From an uncultured Saprospiraceae bacterium (GTDB lineage: Bacteria; Bacteroidota; Bacteroidia; Chitinophagales; Saprospiraceae): a stretch of 64,000 nt of DNA. The notes under the pieces are model-generated. The model searched no databases. It was not told the origin of the DNA and worked only from the letters and a program-made list of their open reading frames with translations. The position numbers and the translations under genes were made by a program. How positions within the stretch are numbered: position 1 is the first letter of the stretch; each line of letters starts with the position of its first letter. Positions 28,401 to 34,595 of the stretch are shown in pieces. Where the stretch lies: assembly GCA_938015415.1 (NCBI GenBank), contig CALLPK010000010.1:1-64000 (forward strand), given 5' to 3'.

Positions 28401-30290
28401 AATCAGCATTTCCAGTTCACTGGCAATTTTTTCAATACTTGCTTCCCGTTCTTTCGCCTCCATTCCCGTTTCTACTCCTTCTATCTTCGTCGCTTCCTCG
28501 ACTACTCTTGTTTCGTACGGTGCCAAAGCTTCGTCTTCGAGCAAAAACTGTACACAGTCATTGGATAACTGTTCGGTCATTTTTGCCGTTTTAGTTTCCA
28601 GACTTTCTACCAGTTCCAAATCGGTGTAGCGCAATTCCTGTAAAGAAATAATCTCCCCACGCAAAGTCCGTAAGTCGCTTAACATTTCGACAAATAAATC
28701 AATCCGATCAAAAGTTTGGTGGGCTACGCTGCTGAATAAAGTTTCCGCTTTGGTGTTGACCCGCTGAATCTCCGTTGCGGTACTTTTCTCCATGCTGCGC
28801 TTTTTCTCATACTCGTCGATGGCGGAAGTCGCCGTCTCCTGAATTTTCGATAAACCAGCCGACAGGTTAAACGCCTCCTCCTTTCCGATCCAGTAGTAGG
28901 AATCGTTAATGTTCATACATTTTCTGGAAAGATCGGTATACAAATCATTATAACTATCCTGCTTGCCGCAAAGGTTGAGCACCTCCTGGGTTTCCGCCAT
29001 TGCTTTTACGATGTCTTTGTTGCCAATTTTAAAAAGATAAGAATCTTGGTGCTCGGAAGGCATGATGGCACCGGCGATAAAAGGCGTTTGCCAAATCTGG
29101 ACCACGTGATGTTTGGTCGCAGCCTCTTCCGCTTTGAAATATGTCAATTCCCCATTTGGAAATAATGCGTACCCACTACATATAATCGGCGTTGCCAGAC
29201 TTTGGGTGATTAAATTATAATGGTGTAAGACATAAGTACCTTTTAAACAATTATAAAAAACATAAAGAAAATCTTCTCCGTTGGGTGAAACGATGCGCTT
29301 CTTAAACCGCTTGTTACGCATGTTTGGATCAAATATTTTTCGCTCTCCCGTTTGCAAATAATAACCATTCGCAAAGATCACCCCGTGGTTATCCGGCAAT
29401 AAAACGCCCGAATCGGCCAGTGTATCAATGCGCTCAACTTCCTGCATTTTTTCATTATAAATAAAGTACCGGAAATCTTCCTGATACGGTCGAATTTTCA
29501 AAACCATCAAATGTCCCAAATCCGCATAGAAATATTCTGCATCATCAAGTGACTGATCCTGGTATTCTACTTCTTCCCGGTAGATTCCTAATCCATCATC
29601 CGTATTGTCTTCCACTTTGATGGTCAAGTCACCACCTACTGCTTCTACAAATACCCGATCCATTACCGAGACGTGCGGATGTCTTCCCTTGCGGTGAAAA
29701 TCACGGTGTACCCGTGTCCAATTAAATTCGTGCTGGGCCGGATATTTTACTTCCTGATCCGAACGATTGTCTATATAAACCAGTTCCCCATCTTTGATCA
29801 ACCACTTAAAGGATTTAAAATCCTGACTTGTTTTACCAACGTGAAAAATCATGTATAGGTAAGACCCAATGACCATAAACCGCGCAAAGTATGCCTCCTT
29901 ATAATAACGGTATAGATTTTGAAAATCTACTTCGAATTTTTCATCCTGTAAAAGACTCAGGGTCTCTTCCTGAAAACTATTGCCTTCCAGCTTATAAATA
30001 CTAAACACATCTTTTACGTTTATTCCTGATCTTAAACCGATGTGAACATTATAACCAAAAATGGAAAAATTACCGATGGCTACGATATCCCGTGCGATGC
30101 AGTGGTTATCGGTGTTGATTCGATCATTGGCAATGAGTTGCGTTTCGATGGCGCCGAAAACTTCTTTTCGTGCTTCGTTTAGTTGGCCCAGACGATTTCG
30201 TAGATCGCTCGCCTGCTGGTCTAATCGCTGACGTATGATCTCGTAGGTTCCACCTTCGAGGGCGGTGTTTTTAATTGAATTATTTTTCAT
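25407..30290 (-). CDS. Giant AAA ATPase of the 'DNA repair ATPase' (DUF3686) type
   Basis: 1627 residues. The N-terminal 500 residues look like the DUF3686-type region (beta-rich, with VAIGNFSIFGYNVHIGL), then long coiled coils (about 500-870), a helical middle part, and a C-terminal AAA module with Walker A PPGYGKTT near residue 1263 and Walker B MLYVDDIQ near 1330. Despite the family name, DNA repair is not proven. Its neighbours are a flotillin and a YqiJ-like membrane protein, an association seen in other bacteria as well, which suggests work at the membrane: remodelling or stress response. No signal peptide; the ATPase probably acts in the cytoplasm beside the flotillin scaffold. Confidence 0.85.
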   Translation of the reverse strand: MKNNSIKNTALEGGTYEIIRQRLDQQASDLRNRLGQLNEARKEVFGAIETQLIANDRINTDNHCIARDIVAIGNFSIFGYNVHIGLRSGINVKDVFSIYKLEGNSFQEETLSLLQDEKFEVDFQNLYRYYKEAYFARFMVIGSYLYMIFHVGKTSQDFKSFKWLIKDGELVYIDNRSDQEVKYPAQHEFNWTRVHRDFHRKGRHPHVSVMDRVFVEAVGGDLTIKVEDNTDDGLGIYREEVEYQDQSLDDAEYFYADLGHLMVLKIRPYQEDFRYFIYNEKMQEVERIDTLADSGVLLPDNHGVIFANGYYLQTGERKIFDPNMRNKRFKKRIVSPNGEDFLYVFYNCLKGTYVLHHYNLITQSLATPIICSGYALFPNGELTYFKAEEAATKHHVVQIWQTPFIAGAIMPSEHQDSYLFKIGNKDIVKAMAETQEVLNLCGKQDSYNDLYTDLSRKCMNINDSYYWIGKEEAFNLSAGLSKIQETATSAIDEYEKKRSMEKSTATEIQRVNTKAETLFSSVAHQTFDRIDLFVEMLSDLRTLRGEIISLQELRYTDLELVESLETKTAKMTEQLSNDCVQFLLEDEALAPYETRVVEEATKIEGVETGMEAKEREASIEKIASELEMLIEIVSNLKIEDATHTTRIIDNISIIFARLNQVKAAAKKKQKSLLGTESVAEFNAQLKLLDQGIINYLDISDSPQKCDEYLTKLMVQLEELEGRFVEFDDFILKITEKREEVYNAFEAKKNSLLETRNNRTLALQNAAGRILKGIRTRIKSIREVNEINGFFAADLMIDKVRDIIQQLNDLDDSNKASTVQTELKILKEEAIRQLRDKQDLFVDGENIIQLGKHKFSVNIQPLELTIVQENGKMNFHLTGTDFFSEIRDTEFLKTKAVWTQSVISENEVVSRAEYLAYQVFQSADRKALLEANGNLLQFVQQHAATRYQEAYTKGIHDQDASKLLSVLLALSSQIDLLCFLPEARACAKLFWKTFLAEEQKTLFQNQFNSAGKILKIFPDTHGFDFLINNLETAITNFVETHQLFTEVDTSQVAEYLFRELTRSEHFILSQPADQLRKDFMKYLKVKSSTKFYEDSLLDLRDNPVEQYELIRKWVEAFMEQHPTAHGATYLDETAALLFLDDFKSSTLINSETMIEVMELQSTHPVIEEGRYATDYNNFMTKMAHFTGEVVPQFQHFLNLKKSLADRYRADLRLEEFKPRVLSTFVRNQLIDQVYLPIFGDNLAKQIGAEGVSGRTDRMGMLLLISPPGYGKTTLMEYIANRLGLIFMKINGPALGHQVTSLDPEEAPNMAARQELEKLNLALEMGNNVMLYVDDIQHCHPEFLQKFISLCDAQRKIEGVYQGQSKTYDLRGKRIAVVMAGNPYTESGDKFQIPDMLANRADIYNLGNIIGDSEKVFKLSYIENALTSNPVLQKLAVKSHKDVHTLLRYIETGSQEGLTFEANHSQEEINEYTLVLEKLLAIRDVVLTVNQEYIRSAAISEDYRTEPAFKLQGSYRDMNKLTEKVVPIMNDEELQTLILSHYETESQTLTTAAEANLLKFKEMTNMMSTEEAVRWETIKETFGKNHVFRGANSDDSMSQMLVKMGTFTDGVAGIRDVLGEIILKWNGLD

Positions 30291-30306
30291 GTAGTAATTT
30301 TAAGAG

Positions 30307-30417
30307 AATATCGAATAATGAATCATCAATTTTTGAATATTGATTGGCCGAATACCGAAGACTTACGCCGAGCGTCAATCAATCTTCGGTATTGGACATT
30401 CAATATTCATTATTCAT
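30307..30417. repeat. Palindromic AT-rich spacer element, copy 1
   Basis: Spacer between the flotillin and AAA genes with an imperfect palindrome: GAATAATGAAT near the left, ATTCATTATTC near the right, and CCGAATACCGAAG / CTTCGGTATTGG in the middle. Its right arm (30374-30417) matches 40781-40824 at 38 of 44 positions. Confidence 0.6.
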
Positions 30418-30420
30418 CCC

Positions 30421-31887
30421 TTAAAGAAGACTTCCGACCTTCTGCTTTCCAATATCCAGGTCACGAACCGTTTCCATTAGTAAGCTGATCGCCTCCTTAT
30501 CTTCTTCGCCGCTTAACTTTTCGCGCATCTTCTTCAAGAGCGCAGAAATGGATAAGCTTTTCACATCGTCCGTGGTGGCTCCTGCTTTAGACATCAAGTC
30601 TTTGATGTTGCCAAGAAGGCCTCCGCTACTTCCGTTACCGATTAAGCCATTTTTAAGATCCGTCAAGTGCTTGCTGTTATCCAGCGTCCGGTCGATTGAC
30701 TTTCCGCGATTGATAGCATTCATGATGTTGTCAACGAAAGTTAATTCTCCGCCTACGATATCGATGTTTGCCGTCTTAAACGCTTCGCCCAAAACCTTTG
30801 CCTGTGCATCCGCAATAGCACCTTGGATATTGATGTTGGCCAAATCAATTTCCTTCTCTTTCTCCAAGCGTAGTTTAAACTCCTCGTGCTCTCTTCCTAC
30901 GCCATCCAGTTTTTGCATCGCAATTGCTTTCTCTTCTACCCCTTTGGCTTCCACGGATAACCGCTCTCCCAAAATCTTCGCTTCCGTCAATCCTTTCTCT
31001 TCCATCACTTCCGCTTCCGCCAGTCCCTGCTTGCGCATCGCATCTGCTTTCGCCTCTACCCCTTTCGCTTCAGCAATCGCTTTCTTTTCGATCACGATCG
31101 CTTCGAGGCTGCCCTCGTACTCTTTCGCTTTAGCCTTAGCTTCGGTTACCTGTGCCTCGGACAATCCGATGGTAGCTTCTTCCGCTGCTTTTGCTTCCGC
31201 GTTGATCTTACGAGCCTCTGCCTGTTTCTCCGCTGCGTTCATGTTCGCTTCTGCTTCGATCAACAGCGTTCTTGCACTAATTTCCGCTGAAAGTTTTTCG
31301 GCTTCTGCCATTTTAGAATGCTCGATGATTGCCGCCTCTCCTTTCTCCTCCGCCTGGATAACGGCAACTCTCTTTGCACGTTCCGCGGTGGCGATTTCGC
31401 GGGTATCTTTAATCTTTTCTTCTTCTTCAACCACTTTTTTCTCTACCATAATCCGATCTTTAATCACGTCCTGGATGTTCTTACGTTCAAGTTCGATGGC
31501 CCGTTGTTTTTCAATTTCAGCAAGAGTAACAATCTTTTCTTTTTCGGTAAGTTCTAACAAACGCTCCTTGTCCACTCGCTCCGTCTCTACTACTTCGGTC
31601 CGTTCTTTATTCTTCGCTGCGACAATTACCTGTCGTAGTTTATTCTCTTCCGCGATGGCCAGTTCTTCGTCCGTCTGGATGCGTACCATTTGAGAACGCA
31701 AACGCTCTTCTTCGTTGATCTTGGTAATTTCGGCTTCTTCCCGGGCGGTGATGTTGGCAATCTCTCTCAGTTGTCGCTGCTGCTTTTCTGCCAGTTGCCG
31801 CTCGTATTCAAGGATAGCTTCCTGTGCTTCTACATTCTGCTCTTTGATCGTTTTCTCTTCTTCCCTGCGAATGGAGTTGGCGGCCAT
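30421..31887 (-). CDS. Flotillin (YqiK-like), C-terminal part of a frameshifted gene
   Basis: 488 residues of the typical flotillin coiled coil with many EA/AEA repeats (AEAKGVEAKADAMRKQG), then a C-terminal region with helical, Gly-containing segments. The frame stays open upstream of the ATG at 31887 to about 31968, coding EFLSENNILDSEGIKK, which in homologues directly follows the YLEQT end of the SPFH domain. This is therefore not a separate gene but the rest of the flotillin begun at 32519, in another frame. Intact flotillins form membrane microdomain scaffolds. If the frameshift is real, this part could be translated only by reinitiation. Confidence 0.8.
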   Translation of the reverse strand: MAANSIRREEEKTIKEQNVEAQEAILEYERQLAEKQQRQLREIANITAREEAEITKINEEERLRSQMVRIQTDEELAIAEENKLRQVIVAAKNKERTEVVETERVDKERLLELTEKEKIVTLAEIEKQRAIELERKNIQDVIKDRIMVEKKVVEEEEKIKDTREIATAERAKRVAVIQAEEKGEAAIIEHSKMAEAEKLSAEISARTLLIEAEANMNAAEKQAEARKINAEAKAAEEATIGLSEAQVTEAKAKAKEYEGSLEAIVIEKKAIAEAKGVEAKADAMRKQGLAEAEVMEEKGLTEAKILGERLSVEAKGVEEKAIAMQKLDGVGREHEEFKLRLEKEKEIDLANINIQGAIADAQAKVLGEAFKTANIDIVGGELTFVDNIMNAINRGKSIDRTLDNSKHLTDLKNGLIGNGSSGGLLGNIKDLMSKAGATTDDVKSLSISALLKKMREKLSGEEDKEAISLLMETVRDLDIGKQKVGSLL

Positions 31888-31961
31888 CTTTTGCGTAGCG
31901 GTGAGTTCAGTGATCTTTTTAATCCCTTCAGAATCGAGGATATTATTTTCACTTAAAAACT

Positions 31962-32519
31962 CTAATGCGTTTGCTCCAGGTAATCAATTGCGGCGTCGTC
32001 CAGGACATAACCGTTCAGGTCGGTACCGATGATCCCAAGAATTTCCTGCTTGAATTTTTCGCGGGAATCGTATAAATCGACAAAGTCGAAACGCTTGCCA
32101 GCAGTTTTTAATGCTTCCGAGAATTTTGCCTCAAAGAGCACGTTGAGGGTAGTCGGATCAGAAGCCCGGGCCGAGCCAATGGTCTGCGCAACGGTGGTGA
32201 TATCTGCCGTTTCTTTGTTTACCCGGATAAAGAAAACTACTTTAATATCTGCCCGCATATTGTCTTTACAAATCAGACCGTCTTTTTTAAGACGAGCGAT
32301 TTCGATGGTTTTCACAGAAAGGTCCATTTGTTCTACCATGTGTAAAACGGGGATGACAAACATTCCCTTGTCGAAAACAACGTTGGTACCTCCTTGTCCG
32401 GTACGAATTAAGGCTTGACCTTGTGGAATTTTTTTATACCATGAGATGGCTGCGACGATACATCCTACAATGATGAGGACTAAAATTCCGAAAACGGTAG
32501 CGATTACTGGATTTATCAT
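31962..32519 (-). CDS. Flotillin (YqiK-like), N-terminal SPFH part of a frameshifted gene
   Basis: From the ATG at 32519: an N-terminal membrane helix (VIATVFGILVLIIVGCIV), then the SPFH/band-7 domain (QALIRTGQGGTNVVFDKG ... NMRADIKVVFFIRV). The frame stops at a TAG (31962-31964) right after DYLEQTH. Reading on from about base 31968 in the next frame gives ALEFLSENN, so one base seems to be missing near 31967-31970. There is no homopolymer at the site. The whole gene would encode roughly 700 residues (30421-32519). Confidence 0.82.
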   Translation of the reverse strand: MINPVIATVFGILVLIIVGCIVAAISWYKKIPQGQALIRTGQGGTNVVFDKGMFVIPVLHMVEQMDLSVKTIEIARLKKDGLICKDNMRADIKVVFFIRVNKETADITTVAQTIGSARASDPTTLNVLFEAKFSEALKTAGKRFDFVDLYDSREKFKQEILGIIGTDLNGYVLDDAAIDYLEQTH

Positions 32520-32739
32520 AATTAAGTATTTTTTTATTTTCAAAATAGACGGATGATCAATAACTATTAAAAATGGATGATCAACGCTTTGCAATTCGTA
32601 GCTGAAGACCTTTCGGTCAAAACGCTTACGGGACTATAGGATTTGAAAATTTCATTTTTATTATTTAAAATAGGTTCTAATGTTTAATTATTACCTGACG
32701 TATTTCCCGCTTACTGCTTTTTAACTAGTTGGCTGATTT

Positions 32740-32806
32740 GCCAGTTAGCCAGTTGGCTTCCTTCTATCGTAATTTACGTATGAGAGAAGCCAACTAGCTA
32801 ACCGGC
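32740..32806 (-). repeat. Inverted repeat after the YqiJ-like gene
   Basis: 21-nt arms (32740-32760 and 32786-32806; 19 of 21 complementary) built on AGTTAGCCAGTTGGCTTC. The right arm includes the stop codon of the YqiJ-like gene. It may act as an intercistronic hairpin limiting transcription into the flotillin gene. Confidence 0.6.
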
Positions 32807-33457
32807 AAGATCTCTAAGCTCCGACTCGTCATATCTTTGAATAAGGTAATAAGGCTTATCTTTTTGTTTGCGCAGGATTAAGGCCTCCGCTCCTTTGTCT
32901 AAACTATCGGTACTTTCCTTTTCCATTTTTACATTTATGAGTAGCCGGTTGTTATCTATAATTACTTCTGCCTGTCCCATTTTGGAATTAGTGACAGGTA
33001 AGATCAATTTGCAAAGCATGCCAACATAATCAACCGGTTCAATGCCTGATTCCATTTTTTCGAAAATTGGAATCAATGGTTTTGTAATCATTTTTGCCAA
33101 ACATAATCCGACCAATAAATTAGGGATTATCAAAGCCAATATGAATAAGAACGATCCACTTCCAAAATAGTAATTGGCTAAAATAGATCCTGTCCAGGAA
33201 GACAAGATGACAAAAGACATAATCACCATAAATGGTATTTTTCCAAAGTTGAAAAAATGTAGAACTCCTACTATACCACCAGCTCCACCTGCACCTAAAT
33301 CAGCATCTACATCTACATCTACATCAAAGTCTATATCAAATGATCCAAAATCCATGGCACCAATAATAATCATCAACCAGTATAACACTACCAGAACTAG
33401 CAGAAAAGTATACACCACATTCATGGGACTAAAAGCGATTTGGATTAATTCATTCAT
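32798..33457 (-). CDS. YqiJ-like membrane protein with C-terminal OB fold
   Basis: 219 residues: membrane helices near 12-35, 75-95 and 100-120, an unusual Asp-rich stretch (FDIDFDVDVDVDADLG, about 40-55) after the first helix, and a soluble beta-rich C-terminus (AEVIIDNNRLLINVKM ... GAEALILRKQ) typical of the NfeD/YqiJ OB domain. Such proteins are encoded next to flotillins and are thought to assemble with them. It is the first gene of the minus-strand module YqiJ - flotillin - AAA ATPase. Confidence 0.82.
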   Translation of the reverse strand: MNELIQIAFSPMNVVYTFLLVLVVLYWLMIIIGAMDFGSFDIDFDVDVDVDADLGAGGAGGIVGVLHFFNFGKIPFMVIMSFVILSSWTGSILANYYFGSGSFLFILALIIPNLLVGLCLAKMITKPLIPIFEKMESGIEPVDYVGMLCKLILPVTNSKMGQAEVIIDNNRLLINVKMEKESTDSLDKGAEALILRKQKDKPYYLIQRYDESELRDLAG

Positions 33458-34054
33458 TGTATAAGTATTTAAAAAAAACTGATTTCCATTAAATGGAATC
33501 TAAAAATTTCGGTTTCGATATACTACAATAAGTCACTTTTCAAGGGGAATAACTAAAAATATAGATGAGTGACGATGGAAAATCGACGAATGTTAAGGAA
33601 TTCTTAACCAGCCGTTTTTAAGGTGTGTAAATCAATAACTAATAATTGGTAAAGGAAGTGATTTTAATGTTAAGCTTGTGTCGTTATGGATTATCAACGG
33701 ATTAGGAAAGAGGAGATTTTTGGGGATCAGGAGCCTTTTGGGGGGTAAAGCTCAAATATAAAAAATTTGATGAGGCTATCGAAGCGAGTGCTTTGTATCG
33801 CTGCATATCATACACTGTTTATTGAGCACCGTACTATAGATCCTTCTAGGTAAAATTTAAATAGCCAATATAGTCTTTCAGAATATCCTCTTTTGAAAAT
33901 ATTATTATTGATGCTACTGATTTGAAAGGCCTAAGGATTAAAAGGCACTCTACTGATTCAAAATAAAAATATTACAAAGCAACCAAAAGCAATACGGCCA
34001 TTTATGCAGCATTTTCACAAATGTTTAGCCATTGCTTTACCAACTTAAAATAAA
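33458..34054. other. Long spacer with two palindromes; no gene supported
   Basis: Upstream region of the YqiJ operon. It holds TTCCATT-aAATGGAA (around 33484-33498) just before the start codon and the near-palindrome GTTAAGGAATTCTTAAC (33592-33608), related to 51034-51048 upstream of the TonB receptor operon. A 20-codon frame at 33684-33746 is too short to support. The rest shows nothing recognisable. Confidence 0.5.
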
Positions 34055-34091
34055 AATGCGTAATCAATTGAATATCAAACGATTACGCATT
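34055..34091 (-). terminator. Terminator of the tRNA transcript
   Basis: 11-bp perfect stem AATGCGTAATC / GATTACGCATT; on the minus strand it follows the tRNA 3' end by 7 nt and is followed by TTTTTATTTT. Confidence 0.85.
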
Positions 34092-34098
34092 AAGTAAG

Positions 34099-34475
34099 TG
34101 GTCCCACAAGGACTTGAACCTTGGACCTACTGATTCACCTTCCAACACTTTCATGATGGGGTAGGACTATCTCACCACCATACTTTATCTCAAACATTGA
34201 AATAAAGGTTAGGCGAGGGGCGCTAATGAGAGCTTATTGGTAAATCTCCTCACTCTCTAGTCTCTGCACCTTCCTGATTACTTTAATGATTATTCACCAG
34301 GCTTGGCTCACGATTGCCTTACTTTAATAAATTAAAGGTTAGGTTCCCCTGAATTCACCCCTTGCACATCTCAGCATTTCTCCTGAGAGGCACCAGCGAT
34401 AATTGTAACAAACAGATATTACAAAGTACAAATCGCTGATGAGTCAGTTGCTCTAACCAACTGAGCTATAGGACC
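34099..34475 (-). tRNA. tRNA with anticodon CAU (elongator Met or Ile2), interrupted by a group I intron
   Basis: Exons 34475-34439 and 34135-34099 join to a 74-nt cloverleaf: acceptor stem GGTCCTA/TGGGACC, D arm GCTC...GAGC, anticodon stem ACTGA/TCAGT with loop CTCATAA, T arm CAAGG-TTCAAGT-CCTTG, discriminator A. CCA is not encoded. The G1-C72 pair and the anticodon stem exclude the initiator tRNA. Elongator Met and lysidine-modified Ile2 cannot be separated with certainty; C4-G69 and C5-G68 resemble the features TilS recognises in E. coli Ile2. The intron sits between bases 36 and 37, directly after the anticodon. Promoter and terminator are both visible. Confidence 0.92.
34136..34438 (-). 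ncRNA. Group I self-splicing intron in the tRNA anticodon loop
   Basis: 303 nt, no open frame for a homing endonuclease. On the minus strand: the exon end CAU pairs with guide GUG (34393-34391; U-G wobble at the splice site), extended by CAGCGAT/ATCGCTG (34438-34432 with 34400-34394). P2 is TCTCAG/CTGAGA. P3 is AGGGGTG/CGCCCCT (34362-34356 with 34222-34216). The core elements read AATTCAGGGGAACC (P), GTGAGCCAAGCC (Q), GGTGCAGAGACTAG (R) and GAGATAGTCC (S). P7 is GACTA/TAGTC; P8 spans 34207-34183; P9 has a GAAA loop; the last base is G. The core closely resembles the Azoarcus tRNA-Ile intron (IC3), with a longer P1 and an extra GAGAG/CTCTC hairpin between the P7 5' strand and the P3 3' strand. 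Confidence 0.93.
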
Positions 34476-34507
34476 AAAATTTCAGACATTCCTGAAATTA
34501 TTAAAAA

Positions 34508-34533
34508 GAAGGCAAATTTACACATTTGCCTTC
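34508..34533 (-). terminator. Terminator of the upstream POT transporter gene
   Basis: Perfect 10-bp stem GAAGGCAAAT / ATTTGCCTTC; on the minus strand it is followed by TTTTTAATAATTT. It lies 62 nt after the stop of the transporter gene and overlaps the tRNA promoter. Confidence 0.8.
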
Positions 34534-34543
34534 GAATGTCAAA
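34513..34543 (-). promoter_or_regulatory. Promoter of the tRNA gene
   Basis: On the minus strand TTTG (34543-34540), exactly 19 nt, then TAAATTTG (34520-34513): a perfect match to the Bacteroidota consensus TTTG-N19-TAnnTTTG. The tRNA starts 38 nt downstream of the -7 element. Confidence 0.8.
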
Positions 34544-34595
34544 TATATTTTTAGAAGCTGTAGTCATTTTGCATTAACTTTAACAGCTTCTTAGT

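Noticed and set aside
30548-31693. 381-codon open frame on the plus strand
   Set aside because: It lies antisense to the flotillin coiled coil. Its Ser/Ala/Phe-rich product is what the complement of an Ala/Glu-rich helix gives; no start context or domain.
33684-33746. 20-codon frame starting with ATG and ending in TAA
   Set aside because: Too short to support, no Shine-Dalgarno or homologue in view; it could be the decayed start of a lost gene.
34136-34438. Insertion in the tRNA considered as a mobile element or integrated att site
   Set aside because: It has no terminal repeats, transposase or integrase; the paired core and splice-site features fit a group I intron.
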